From assembly GCF_009905375.1 (NCBI RefSeq), contig NC_133657.1, forward strand, positions 60,929,227-60,993,226: 64,000 nt of DNA, given 5' to 3'. The notes under the pieces were generated by a model, which saw nothing but the letters and a program-made list of their open reading frames with translations, did no database searches and was not told the DNA's origin. Shown here one piece after another: positions 36,802 to 50,037 of this stretch. The stretch is from Apium graveolens. Its lineage: Eukaryota > Streptophyta > Magnoliopsida > Apiales > Apiaceae. The position numbers and the translations under genes were made by a program. Within the stretch, counting starts at the first letter, position 1. Every line of letters starts with the position of its first letter.

Positions 36802-39800
36802 ATGGGAATAGGAGATGAGGATGAAAAAAGTTGTTGTTCCATTTGCCTTGATTTTGTTTCCGATGACGGACATCGCTCTTGGGCCAAGCTTCATTGCTCT
36901 CATGTTTTTCATCTTGGTACTTTTTTAGTTTGTTTCTTCTTCTTAATTTAAAATTCATATCTATTTCAATTCCATACCCCCCCCCCCTTCTTCTTTAATT
37001 ATGTATTGTTTGGAGTTTATGTTTACAAATGCTTCATTACAACGGTTTTGAGATTAGGGATTATTTCCTTAGTTGTGTCAGTCAATTGCCATCCAGTGTT
37101 CACAAGTCCTCTTATATTATATGCTACTATGACTTTCTTTCTCACATGATTATTTCATCCCTATATATATGTATGTGTTTGTTTACATGGACGACCACAT
37201 TATCATTACGGCCAATTCATAACTCTCATATTGAACACATCATCTCAGAACTTGGTCTCCTTCAAGTCTTTTGTTGTAGAGGAGTATTCCTTGAATGTGT
37301 AAACATTCATAAATATTGTACTTTCTCCATTCTATTACTAGCAAGTTCAACTTGTGCTAAATTCCACTAACTTCAGCACAAAATTCTATTGTCCTTCCTA
37401 CTCATTTTTTCTATCAGTAACAATAAAAAAGTAGCAATTCCATTTCAAGAAAAGAAGAAGAAAGAAATGTTTTAAATCACAAATCTCATTATCGAATGTT
37501 TGCAATCCCTAAATTTTTACTATTCCCTCCTACCTCCATATTTTATTCACAATTTTCCACATTCCATTCCCCCAACCAAGTGGAGCCTAGGAAGCAAAGG
37601 TGCGGGTGCTTGTGCTTGGGTGCATAGTACGGGGATATGGGAATTCGGAAATTCTAAATGTATTGGGATTTGCGTGCGGGGAATTCGGAAAATATTAATT
37701 TAATATATTAAAAATATATAGGTTAAGAGTTTCATATAAATTAAACTAATTAGTTAACTAATAAAGTTCATTTTCCTTGATAATATATATCATTATAACT
37801 TGATAACACAATGAATGCATTTTAACATAGTTAAATGATTAACTATTTAAGTATCTACACTACCTTCTCTCAATTTTGGGCGGAGCGGCGGGTAAGTGAA
37901 GAATCCTGCTTTCTAGCAGAGCACTATTATATAAATATCCAGAACACTATATATTTTTGGTTTTGCTGGGACTACAAGATCTTATGCCTTGACCTCTTAA
38001 ATTATGTATACTAGATGCCCTCTTGCTGAATAATTTTGGTGATGAATAATTCGTATTTCTTGGTTATCTGCAGATTGCATTGGCTCAGCATTTAATGTAA
38101 AGGGAGCTATGCAATGTCCGAACTGTCGGAAAATTGAAAAAGGTCAATGGCTTTATTCAACTGGTTCCCGACCATATGCAGAATTTAATATGGATGACTG
38201 GGCTCATGACGAGGATCTTTATGATTTAAACCACTCAGAAATGGTGAGAAAATCTTAGAGGGCAATTTACATGATCATTGTTTTTGCAATTTTTTCTTGG
38301 CTCGTATCTCAATTCTCAAGCACTATTGTGCTTTTCTATTGTTAATGGAAGAATCCAGTTTTGTTTCATTTTCTTAGTAAACAACTTAGTGCATTAAAGA
38401 CCCTGTATACCACACACACATGTAAGAGGTCGTTGTATACAGTTGAAACCCATGTTTGTATACTTTAAGTTTGATTAGACAGTGGCGTGGCCTGTGGGGT
38501 TTTGTACCTAATACATTTTCGTGTCTGTGGTGGTGTGGGGGGGGGGGGTATGTGCATATTAAAGAATAAAAAGAGGAAACCAATAGACTGATTTTGAAGG
38601 TCTAAATTCGATGTTTGTTTCTATCACTGATTAATACAAGATTTTATGTAGTTGTGGGATATGTTTTTTTAGGTTTGTAGATGCGGAGAAATTAAAAAAG
38701 GAAAATAAATAAATTAGAAATTAGGGATAGATATCATGTCTGGCCACCAAATTTATTTTCATCAGATCTTGCAAAGATTTAAGCAACTAAAAGATTTGAC
38801 TTTGCTAGAACGAAAGGTCGTTAATTGAGACCAGGGAGGGGTACTTGCCTATTAAAGAATGAAAAGAGCAAACCATTAGACTGATTTTGAAGGTTTAAAT
38901 CCGATGTTTGTTTCTATCACTGGTTTACTCGAGGTGTTATGTGGTTGTGAAATATGAATATATGGTTCTTTTTTTTTCAAGGTTTGTAGATGCAGAGAAA
39001 TTTAAAAAGGAAAATAAATAAGTTAGAAATTAGAGATATATATCGTACCTGGGCCACCAAGTTAGTTTTCATCAGGTCTTGGAAAGTTTTGAGCAACCAA
39101 AAGATTTGACTTTGCTAGAACGGAAGGTCGTTGATTGGGACCAGTTGAGGAATGAATGGGGATTAGCTGTCCAATTAAGGCTATCTTTTCTTGAACTAAC
39201 TAGAGATATTTTAATGTTTGTAAAGATTAGAATTAAAATTTAATTGGCTGTGTTTTACACTCTTACCCAGTCTATATATTAAGAATATATAATTTTAAAC
39301 ATTAGTCCAAACAACTTGTATAAGATTTCAATAGAAACAGTGAGAAAGAGGATGGGACAAAAGAGGAGGGCATAGCACAAAAGTTTGTATCATCATCCGT
39401 ATTTACACAGAAGCATCTCATTGGCTCAAATTGCAAGTCAGGAAGAGATAATAAACTAAAAAATAACAACCCTACTTTTTTAGGCCGGTTCACAAATCAA
39501 ATCTTAATACATATGATTTCACTGGTTTGTGGTTACTTGATTAGTTTACCTCCAACTTGCCCATATCTGATAATTGCTTGATAAAATAATCAATTACATA
39601 ATGTACTCAAGTTGGTAATCATACTGTGTAACTTGAATTTTTGATTACTGGCGTACTTAATTACCTAACTTACTCTTAATTACAAAATCTTGAATTAATA
39701 TATATGCTTATTTATACCCATTAAATATCTCAGTACACGGAATGTCACATTTCAAATCAGTAGCTTTACAAAAAAACTGAGTTGTCAAGTTCTATGCATA

Positions 39801-42800
39801 ATTGCTGTGATATACTGAGATGTTATATATAACCTTAATATGAATGCATAGTACTCTTTGATTAATAAAACAAATATGTCTGCTTGTCACCAATATAGTA
39901 AATTAATAAAGTGAGGACTTGAAAGGAAAACAATTAATGATAACAATATGAAGACTCAGGTTACTTCTTGCTTGCTTACAAAAATTAGATGCCAAAGAGT
40001 TAGGATAAGAAATTAAGGCTCAACTTTTACTAATGGCTAGCCTAACGGGAGGCACATCCAGCTTTGGAATATCCTATTACTCGTAAATAAGTAACTTATC
40101 TCCAAAAATTATATACAAAATTACATACCTTTTTTCCGAAAATAACTACATATTTCTGAAGAATAATATAAAGTAAATGTGTACTGCATCTGATCAGAAA
40201 TTTGTTCTTCTTTATTATCCAAGCATGATAAGATAGTATAGGAGAGAAATGTTACTACATGCCTTTTTGAGGATGCGAGACCTATATATTTGCCTTCTCG
40301 TTTATAACAAAAGAAGTCGGTCTTTTTGGGTCTGATCTAAATTTTACTCCCTCCGTCGCAATGAATTTTTTACATTTTCCATTTTTGGATTTCCCTCTCA
40401 TTTCTTTACATTTCTAATAGTTTTTAAAAGTAGTAAGTTTCTAATGATATAAAAAACAATCACACCCACTACATCCCCCACCTTCCCAGATAAATAATCT
40501 TTTATCTGTGAAATATTGATTGATCCCACCACTTAACCCATTATTCACTCTTTTCTTAACCTCCGGGCCTAATCCATATGTAAACAATTGGATGGGACCG
40601 CGGGATTAGTAGATTAGACGATTTGCTGCATATGGGTGACAGGATGACATGTTGTCAACATGATATCCATGACTAAAAGAAAGCCAAGGAGCCCTCAGTA
40701 AAGACAACGGGGTAATCTTCACCAAAATGTAATACGTCATCACAAGATAGAAGCCTTCTTACTAGCAGTCTAGCTGTTTCCGACTAGAAATGAGTCTTTC
40801 AGTCCATTTCACCTAGCACTTTAAGTAATATTTCATGTTAACTGTTATAATTTGGTTAACCTTGTTCATCCCTAGACATGTGTTACATAATTTTTTCGAA
40901 AAATTTTGTTTGATAGTCTTGGCGGATCGTGGAAACCCTAAGGAGCAGTTAAGCTGTGCCTGTTAGCTGCTGGTTGAATATTAATTTGTTTGCATTTGAT
41001 TGCTGTTCATGATGTCCATATTACCTGGCATTTTCTCTTATATTTTGATGTTTGTATAAATGCACCTGCTAAATCTTTGATTTTGAATGCATTCCTGCAG
41101 CAAGCCTGATACCAAGTTTTTGACAAGTAAATAGTTGCTTAGAGTTTATTTTTGCTTTCAGAATCACAAACAGTTTAGTTGCTTAGTGTTTATTTTTGCT
41201 TTCAGAATCACAAACAGTTTTTTTCTTGAAATCACAATACCCACTCTATTCTTTTTGTTGCTATTATTTGCAGTCATTTGGAGTTCACTGGTGTCCCTTC
41301 AGTGGATTAACGCGACTTCCATCATCCTTCGAGTAAGTAAACTTCATCTGATATTTTCGTTTGCCCCAGAGTCCTTTCTACCCTGCACCTGCAACAGCTA
41401 ATAACTGTATTTGGTTTCTGCACATTACAGAAACTGCCTATTTAGCTCAAAAAAAGTCACTCCACACAGGAGCAGGTATACGTACAAATGTGATATAAGT
41501 CGCCCATTGTCTGACAAATTAATAATTAATAGACATAGTTAGGATTCAACTAACACTTCACTTGGGCATATTATAATATAAACCATGCAAAATATATAAC
41601 AGCGGTAGGTAAGAACACTACTTGTTGACACTGTTCTAAAAAACACTGGACGAAAAATAGACAAAGCCCCCTACATTTGTAAGCTTGCATTTAACGGGAG
41701 ACAAGCTACTTATTTCATGGTTTGTTATAAAAACTCCAATTGACCTGTAAATGACACAACTATCCATAGTAAAAAAAACAAAATCAGTGAACTTCATTAT
41801 TGAGAAATCATGGGTAGTTTTGTAATTAAAATGCCCGAAAAATTATAGGTGGAAAAATTATAGGTGGAGCTTATATAGTAAAAGTAGTAGTTTATTTTTC
41901 AAGTTCCTAAATTTATTATACATGCACTGAATTCTTATTAATTTGAATAAGGAAATCCAGAACTCCCTACTTCTTTTTCTTTGTCTGCTTCTCTATTTTT
42001 CTTTTTTTAAGTTTGAAATAAACTTCATGTTACCATCCATGCATACTGCAATGCTCCACTGTTAGGTCCAAAAGGTACATACAGATGAGGTGAATTTGTG
42101 TTCTTCATTTTTTGATAAATAATGCAGCAGAAAATAAAAACTCAGAACTAAATAAACAAACACAAAGATTTCTGGGTAAATATGCTTTTATTCAAAGTAT
42201 AAATACCAAGAGGATTTGCTTACAACTCCAGATACAAATGATTCGAAGTAACAAGTATAAAAAGAACTAATGCAATATGCTATCACTCTAGGGTTCTTTT
42301 TGTCACTCTAAAAATCTATAACTCTTAACAAATGATAATCAATACACAGAAAGAAGCTATAAATAATGAGTACTTAGACACAATTCCCAAGCTCTAGGTG
42401 GCGACTAGAAGGAATTCAAAGCACTTAGAATTTTATCCAACTCCTTACTTGCGCCCAGAGAGCTTGGAAGATAGATTCCTTGAACAAGCTACAAAGTTGC
42501 GATCTCTTCTTGACTCCTTGTACTCTAAGTTGTGACTTTGGCTGCGAGGACAGGTTAGTTGCAACTAGTAGGATCAAAGAAGGCCTTGATACTTGTTTCT
42601 TTTCTAACTTGCGACTCCCATGCCTATAGGAAAGCAAGTGGCGAGTTTATGCTTTCTTGGGGCTCTTGGGAATGAACTTTGTGGACCATAGTCATATGGG
42701 AGCATACTTCCTTTCCAAAACCATTTTAACTTGCGACTAGAATCATGTAGCAGCTCACTTGCGCATCCTTGGCAAGCTAGGAGATCTAATTTGTAGCCTT

Positions 42801-45800
42801 GACTCCTTGGAATGCCTTGGAAGTCTCACTAGGGGCCCACAGTCACATGGGACTACATTTCTTTTCCAAAACACTCTTAACTTGAGACGGCTAGGCTAGA
42901 GAAATGATTCTCCCTTGATTTATATATGCTAAGTGGCGATTACAAGCATCCTAGTATTCATTTTGCCTTAGAATTCCATTTACTTGACCAAATCAATTTA
43001 TCTACTCGCGGGCTCCACCATGTGAACATTTGATTTCATTTGTTATTCTTTCTATTGGCAAAGCTCGGTAGTAGACAACCGAATAAATAAACAAATAAAA
43101 AGAAGCCAGCCACATGCAAATAAATTAAAATTGATTTTCTTGTAGGTCCCACTTGAGAGAATTACTACTTCCTTTTGTATTTGACAATCAAATCATTTCT
43201 CCATTTGCAAAATTGAGTTAACTCAAATTACACCAACCTGTGGGATCCACCATGTGTGGCAATTTGGCAATTGATTTTATCACTTGACAATTATTTATTT
43301 TTTCTTGAAATAAACAATCAAGCCTTCAAATAATTCCCGTAATCTTTTAGCTGTAGTCCTCTGTATATTCAAGTCTTCTAATCTCAGGGTCTTCGTGCTT
43401 GAAAATATTTTCAATCTCTCGAGTACAAAAACCACTTAACAGTATTTCTAAAAATAATACTCCAATTTCTTTCACGGATCAGTGACGTCTAGTGCAAGGG
43501 TCTGGTTCACAGATGACTAGTTCTGCTCTCAGAACTTCGTATTATACCCGTACAAACCATTGTTAAGTCTTCTACCAGATACAAACAATTTTACGTAGAA
43601 TACTTGAGGTCTTCGCCAAGGTTATCACGGCGCCAAGTCGACCCTTGACGCTCGAGTACCTTCGTGAAGACTAGTCGACAAGTCGCCCGACTAGTCGTAA
43701 AAGTCGACAAAGTGTTCATTATACATATAATTACTAGATTTAATATATAATATAACTGACCATGTTAGTTTATATTTAAATCAAAATTAATTGAATAATA
43801 AGTTCAAAAATAGCATGGTACACCACAATTATGGTTATGAAGGGCCCAAGTCAGACTACGAGACTCTTGGACGACCTTCACGTCAACTAGTCGATGACAA
43901 GTCGGGCTTCGAGACTCTTGGCGCCTGAGTACCTTCGCGTCGACTAGTCGGTGACTAGTCGTCTTCGTGATAACAATGGTCTTCGCACTGATCCTGATAA
44001 CTGCTTCGAATGACTCCAACTTTTTCTTCCGTTGCCTGAACATGTTAATGAACTTCATACGGATCACTGTTGATGTCTTCTTCACTGTAGCAACCAAAAT
44101 CATCATGTATATGCCCAATAAACAATTTGTACTGATTCTAGTGGAATATAGATTTTTTCAAAGTCCTTTGTTCTATGTTGAGTTATCCAAACCGGTATTG
44201 TTGAGTTATACACACAGTTTCTATCTTGCTCAACATCCACTTTGTTTATTATGTGCAATTTTTTAACTACCATCTTGTTTTAGATTGTCCTGTATAGAAT
44301 CAATATTTTTTAGCTGCACACAGTGTGCCTGTCACATCATTACTATTATAACTAGTTTAAATTTCGAACAAGTCGGTTGCCTGAGCTAGCCGCTAGCCCT
44401 TTTGTTTCCTGTTTCAATTGGGTAATTTAACTTTTGACCAAAATATTCATTGTTCATTTTATATATATATTGCTGACATTATGCTTTCTATATTGCAGTG
44501 AAGGTGAACTCTCGCCAGTCGCATGTAAGTTGTGTTTCTTTGCATGATTTATAATACTCTCTGTGACCTTTAATAATTATAAGCCTCTTGCTTTTTTTTG
44601 TCAGATCATGATCTCCTCGGACAACATGCTGTAATTGCCGAACATACACCTGTATCAACTGGTTCTCATCATTGCCCCTATGTTGCCTACTTTGGCCCAT
44701 TTCCCTCTTCAAATTCCAGTGGAAGTGTTTCTGATGGCGCTGCTTTCAGCAGTCACTGGACCAGCCGATCAGCTTCAAGTGAGATACCCACCTCTTATGC
44801 TTTTCCCTCTATGGATGTCCATCATCACAGTTGGGAACAGCACGCATCTCTCTTCCCTACAGCAAGCAGCCGCATTCCTGCTCCTGATCAGCCCTCATTA
44901 CCATCAATAACCGAAAGGGTAGCCAGGAACAATTTTGATAATCCCAGATCAGGATCTTTTGGCTATCCATTTGCTGTTGTCCATGGGTAAGCCTAAACAA
45001 CCCTATATAGTTGCATCATGTGTACCTGATTTCCTTAATTGTTCCTTATGTTCTGTATGAGGAATTGGCAAAACAAATGTTGTTGATAATGTTTTTTGAA
45101 AATAGTTAATTACAACTACCACCTATGCATCCGATCCGTGCTTTGCATTAAATTAAAGGGCAGTTTCTATTGCTTACGAGCTTCATTCTGGCAATGTACT
45201 TTTGAGTCCCTGTGCCAATTGAAATGAGCCAAACAAACAATTAATGAGCAGTCATATGAATTGCGCTTCATTCTGGCAATTTACTCGAGTCCCTGTGCTA
45301 ATCGAAGTGAGCCGAATGCAAAAATAAACGAGCAGTTATTTGTAGAGTATAAAATATAACTTTAGAAATAAAATGATATTTTTTATCTGTTATATATTAT
45401 GGGCATGATAATATTAAATTAATCCGTATGTAAAGTGTCAGATACTGAAATTTAGTATCGCTGAAGAACTGTTGAATTGTTTCATAAGATCCCTCAAGCA
45501 TGTGCATATTTTTAAATTGATATTCCCCTTTCCATCTTGGATGTTAAGCTTTCATGTGATTTTATAGTTCTAATGCTAGGGCTGGAAGCTCAATTGCGGC
45601 CTCAACGTTTCCTCCATACCCAGGCAGTGCTGCTCGTGGCAGGGAGCGTGTACAAGCTCTTCAGGCATATTTCCAGCTTCTTCCTGGTAATTCACAAGGC
45701 TTGCATACACCGGTCATACCCACCACGCGAAGATCCAACGGTCACAGGAACATGGCTCAAGGTGAACCAGTTGCGTCGTCATCTGAGCAGGCCAGCGGCT

Positions 45801-46042
45801 TCTACTTCCCGCCAAGCTCATCAGCAGGTAGAAATTTTGCAGAAGCAGAAAATTTGTTGCCAAATCGTTTCCATTCCTGGGAAAGAGATCAGTTTTTCTC
45901 CTTTCCATCAAGTCAAGCTGAGAGAGATCCTATATGGGGGCCAACCCATCAGCTTCCAAGTGCCCCTGATACTGATATCAGGCCTGCCAGCTTCCGTCAA
46001 ATGCATGGATCTGAGAGAATGCAATCTCAACACCGGTCATAG
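36802..46042 (+). CDS. RFI2: RING-H2 E3 ubiquitin ligase, RFI2-like (6 exons, 408 aa)
   Basis: Exons 36802-36916, 38074-38243, 41274-41332, 44499-44524, 44605-44986 and 45568-46042; all junctions are GT-AG and join in frame to TAG 46040-46042. The protein starts MGIGDEDEKSCCSICLDFVS. A C3H2C3 RING is complete: C12-x2-C15, C32-x-H34-x2-H37-x2-C40, C53-x2-C56, the zinc-binding E2 platform. NCRKIEKGQWLY and MDDWAHDEDLYDLNHSEM follow; that block plus SFGVHWCPFSGLTRLPSSF is characteristic of RED AND FAR-RED INSENSITIVE 2. The rest is Ser/Pro-rich and disordered, with GRERVQALQAYFQLLPG. In Arabidopsis RFI2 acts in phytochrome signalling and photoperiodic flowering; the same role here is inference. 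Start chosen because the RING follows closely and a TATA box sits 92 bp upstream. Confidence 0.93.
36917..38073 (+). other. RFI2-like intron 1
   Basis: 1157 bp, begins GTAC, ends CTGCAG. Contains a C12-type homopolymer near 36977 and no gene. Confidence 0.85.
38549..39150. repeat. Tandem duplication of about 290-300 bp in RFI2-like intron 2
   Basis: About 38549-38838 and 38839-39150 share most of their sequence (shared words include GACTGATTTTGAAGGT, GATGTTTGTTTCTATCACTG and AAAAGATTTGACTTTGCTAG) with scattered substitutions and small indels. Non-coding. Confidence 0.85.
41132..41219 (+). repeat. 44-bp direct tandem duplication carrying splice-acceptor-like sequence
   Basis: 41132-41175 and 41176-41219 differ at a single base. 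Each contains TTTATTTTTGCTTTCAG, an excellent plant 3' splice site, located 113 and 69 bp upstream of exon 3. Confidence 0.9.
42060..44235 (-). mobile_element. Solo LTR (Sirevirus-like) in RFI2-like intron 3, 2176 bp
   Basis: Starts TGTTAGGTCC on + (the same 10 bases as the LTR at 7222) and ends GCTCAACA. Flanks TCCAC at 42055-42059 and 44236-44240 are a perfect 5-bp duplication. There is no primer site, polypurine tract or coding domain inside, so it is a solo LTR or a short internal-less derivative. 43605-43985 holds GTCGAC/CTAGTCG-rich imperfect repeats. Confidence 0.85.
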
Positions 46043-47680
46043 ACTGATAAACTTGTTCTGAAATGGTTGGTTCTGTTGATTGAAACTATCATTGCTATGA
46101 CTTTAAACTTGACAATTTGTATGTCTCGAAGTAATGGTGTGTTTTGATGTTTGCTGTCTGTTAGGCAGACACTGTGTCTGTTTGTGGCCCCTAGAAACGA
46201 TCATCTTGGCTGCCATCCCGGGATGTGGAATATGGCTATTGCTGGTTTCTGTCTTTCAAGAAATAAGGTGATTTGGTGAAAGGCAAACAAAAGTAATTCA
46301 TGTTTTGGCCTTTGATTCACATCATGTATATATTTTATTTAAAGGACCTGAAGTTTCAGACTCTGCACCAACATTGTCACATCCCGAGCTAGAATCCGGA
46401 GAGAGAATGAAAGAGACTTAAAAAAGTTCTTTCTTAATTGTGCTCCCAAGTTTTTTAGGAGAAAATAAAAAAGATTGGGAGAGAAAACTTTTCATAAAAG
46501 TTTCTTACCAAAAATGGAGTGATTGAGGGAAGCTCACATATATTTTCAAAATATTTCCCTTTGTCATTTTTTTTTCAAAATTTTCTCTCATCCTTAACCA
46601 AAAAAAACTTGGGAACATATTGAAGAAGTTTTTTGCTTCTCTTGGTTCCCTTCAAGTTATAGTGTCAACCTACAAAATTGTCTTGGGGTAAATATATTCT
46701 GCTTTATTGATTCTGAAGTAGTAAAAGTGAAAATTCTTATTCATAACTATTGCTGTTAATTGATTCTTTTTATATCTAGTACTCCTGTAGACTGGGAGAC
46801 TTGTCATATAACAAGCAGCAGCAGTGCCTAGCACTCTGGTTCTGACTTGCCACAAGGGGAGAAGAGAAGGCGAAGTGGGAAACGTTCTCGTCCATTTTAT
46901 TTGGAAGACCACTACTAGAATTTAGAAAGATTTTACTCTCTTGTAACGTTAAGGGGAGAAAAAGGTTAATTAGGGGGATCTATCGAATTTAGTGAAGAAA
47001 AAATATTGCGTTTGAATTGAAAAAACTGAGAGCAGGCTAAGGATTATCGCATATCCGAATTAAAAGTTCAGTCTGATTTACTATATGCACATTTAGATTA
47101 ATGTAAGCCCTGCGTCGTCCTGGATGGATAAGTAGATTGATTGTTAGATTTACGGATGGATTGCTCAACTTCGGGTTTGTGAAAGAGGAGTGCTACCTTC
47201 GCCAAAATTCTTTCCCGATAAAAAACGTTATAAACATATGACATGTTTTAATTTTTTAGCTGATTATATTAATTTACACGGAATCTTATATTATGTTGTT
47301 ATTTATTACTTCCTCCATCCCCTCAATTCTTTACATTGGGAGAAAGGGGCTCAACACACATCTTATTAAATGTAGCTGCATAATTTTTTTTTTATTTTTT
47401 TTCTTTTAAATAAAAATATGATGTTTCAATTTTTATACAAAAAAAGAAAATTTAAAAAATAAATTACGGAAATATACTTTATAGTTACCTTAAAATGCGT
47501 GTCAAATATGTGAAAAAAATTGTAAAAAAGTGAGAGGGACAGAGATAATATATGACACATCACCATTTGAAAACACATTTTGCATAAAAAATTTGGTGAA
47601 ACTAGCATTTCTTTTTGTGAAAACTGAACCTGAATAGAAATTCATATGCGGATGGATCCTATTAAGGGTGTGTTTGGTAG
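46043..47680. other. Downstream flank of the RFI2-like gene
   Basis: 3' UTR and intergenic sequence, AT-rich. No full gene. A Stowaway-like end (CTTCCTCCATCCC near 47311) has no partner. Confidence 0.5.
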
Positions 47681-48243
47681 TAGACATGGCAAAATGGGTC
47701 TGTATCCGAAAAATCGAACCGAAATCTATGAATCCGAGATCTGATCCGAGATTCGAATTATATAATCCGATAATTATCCGAAAACCAAATTAAACCGATC
47801 CGAAAATTACCCGAACCGAAAATTTAACCGAAAATGATCCGAAATACTAGATTCGATTATAAATTTGAACCGAACAAAACCGATTCATATAATATTCGAA
47901 CCGAATATGTATCTTATATTCGTGATAATTTAATTATTTAATTATAAATTAATGTAAAAATACATTATATTATATTAAAAGTACTATATTTAATAAAAAG
48001 ATATTTTTTTAAGTCTCAAAACATGAAAAAATAAATAAGTTATGATCCGAAATATCCGAACCGAATTTAATCCGAACCGAATTTTGTCCGATTTTTATCC
48101 GAATTTCATCCGAATTTTATCCGAACAGAATCATATCTGATCCGATCCGAATGACCTCCAGTTATATCATAATCCGAAATTGGAACCGAACCGAAATAGA
48201 TCCGATCCGAAACCGATCCGGTTATCCGATTTGCCAGGTCTAT
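47681..48243. mobile_element. hAT-type MITE
   Basis: Inverted ends TAGACATGGCAAA and TTTGCCAGGTCTA; 8-bp flanks TTTGGTAG (47673-47680) and ATTGGTAG (48244-48251) differ at one base. The interior is made of ATCCGAACCGAA-type words. No ORF. Confidence 0.8.
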
Positions 48244-48655
48244 ATTGGTAGTAAACAACAACAATAGCTTTTAAAAGAAAATTAGTTAAAAAATTGTTTG
48301 GTAAAATTTAAAAATTGTTTTATGAAATTCTTAATGGCCTAAAAGTCGGTATTAGAGAAGGTAAGTTTCTTCATGCTTCATGCTTCTATAAAAAAAAAAA
48401 ATCTTTTCAGTTTTTGCAGAAAACAAATGTTAATTTCACTTCAAATTTAACATAAAATATTATCATTTTTAGGTTGATGATAATTGCACACCCTTAATTA
48501 AATAATATTCTCTAAAATATCCTTCACTATTATTCTTTTTACCTATTGTAGCATTTTGTCAATTATACATTAATACTTGAATATATTTTATTTTTCTAAA
48601 ACCTGATTAGACTTTAACAGTCGGGGAAGTAAATAGAAAGAAATAATACACTCAA
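48244..48655. other. AT-rich spacer
   Basis: No gene or repeat recognised. Confidence 0.5.
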
Positions 48656-48674
48656 ACCCTACAAACACAGGAAT

Positions 48675-50037
48675 ATCGCAATTTGAAATCAAAGATAGAG
48701 AATTAATAGATCTTAATGAAGTAGTTGATTTGATTAAATCAATTAGTGTTGAGCATATTGAAGAGTTATTTCATCCCCGCAGCTCTACCAAATCTAATTC
48801 GAACAACTCTAGTGATACGGGCAATCACATTCTTCATTTATCATTATTTCATTTTTGTTTCTTGGGTTGAATACACGACATATAAAAAGGATAATATGAA
48901 TATGAAGCACTTCTTTGAATTTTTATGAATGATACTGGGTGTATCCCAAATGTTTGAAAAAATGTTTGGGAGAAAGTTGTATTTTTTGTAAATACTCCAT
49001 CATTTGTCATTTATTCTTTATTAATTACAAAATAATTGTGTTCTAATTGACTATGTAACTATTTTTTCCATTTTATCAAAAATGTAACATGCAATTTTGT
49101 TACTGGACAAGACAACATAATGGTTTCAACGAATTTTTGCCTGTAACATCAGCATATTATTCATATCGCGAACAACTTATGTCCAGCATCCCTAGCTTCA
49201 ACATTGGGATACACAGCCGTTATCGAAAAATAAAAAAATGATTATTATGTTATAACTGGTAGTGATCGAGGAGGTGAATATCGCTTTAATAAATTGTCGG
49301 TAAAGAAACGAGATACTATTATTAGAAGAATAACATGAACTCTATTGATTCAATACTGATTTGAAATTTGGAGAAGAAGGAAAATAAGAAAAAGCAGCGG
49401 ATTTTGGGAAGTTGAGATGAAAAATATGACATATAACCATGATCTTTCAATTGACCTTTCAGGGCATCCATCTTATCACCGATTTTTAAGAGAAAAATTT
49501 ATTCGCATCCGGGAGATGACAGTATATGGAATTTCCCCTCAACAAATACTGACATCTCTTCGACAAAACAACACAAATTTTCAGGCTATTTCAAGAAGTA
49601 TATACAATGCAAGAGATAAAATCCGGAAAGATAGCTTGCAAGGATGTCCAATGATTCAAGCACTATTCGAAGAATTAGGACAAGGTGAGTTTTTTTATTA
49701 TGTAAAACATGATCAAGAGGGTCATCTGACTCATTTATTTATTTCTCATCCTTCGTCGATCATGCTACCAAAAAAATATTCTTCTTTTTTCTCATGAATT
49801 GCACTTATAAAATAAATAATAATAAGAAGTCTCTTCTCAATATTGTTAGAGTAACAAGTTTAAGGACTACATTTTTCTGTAATGTTATATTTTTACGAAA
49901 GGAAAAAGTAAGAGATTATGTGTGGGCACTAGAATGCTTTGTGAAAATTTTAGGACTCCACCGACAACCTTTGGTGTTGTGCAAGACATACCTGTATATA
50001 ACAATACTAAGTTATATTGACATCCCTAAGATTAAGT
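48675..50037 (+). pseudogene. FAR1/MULE-type transposase relic
   Basis: Pieces in order: a possible N-terminal frame near 48680-48815 (RELIDLNEVVDLIKSISVEH), a FAR1-like segment near 49190-49340 (YYVITGSDRGGEYRFNKLSV), an open frame at 49417-49797 (DLSIDLSGHPSYHRFLREKF ... QQILTSLRQNN, then a YNARDKIRK helix), and after a one-base shift in a T-run near 49785 the catalytic region (MNCTYKINNNKKSLLNIV, then YVWALECF). The first DDE Asp of MULE transposases (usually MDCTYKTN) is Asn here. The copia LTR at 50038 cuts off the rest. Confidence 0.75.

Larger units (their letters stand above)
38244..41273 (+). other. RFI2-like intron 2
   Basis: 3030 bp between the exon ending in SEM and the exon starting SFGVHW. 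Besides the tandem duplications it has a possible Stowaway-like end (CTCCCTCCGTCGC near 40350) without a matching partner. No gene. Confidence 0.8.

Noticed and set aside
40349..40370. Stowaway-type MITE end
   Set aside because: CTCCCTCCGT-type end but no matching inverted end or clear TA duplication found; similarly near 47,311.
43804..44266. Open frames of about 100 codons on both strands
   Set aside because: Inside the solo LTR; no domain and overlapping frames.
46770..46920. Possible exon downstream of RFI2 (frame with EKRRRSGKRSRPF)
   Set aside because: Short, contains a stop, no splice partners or homology I can name.
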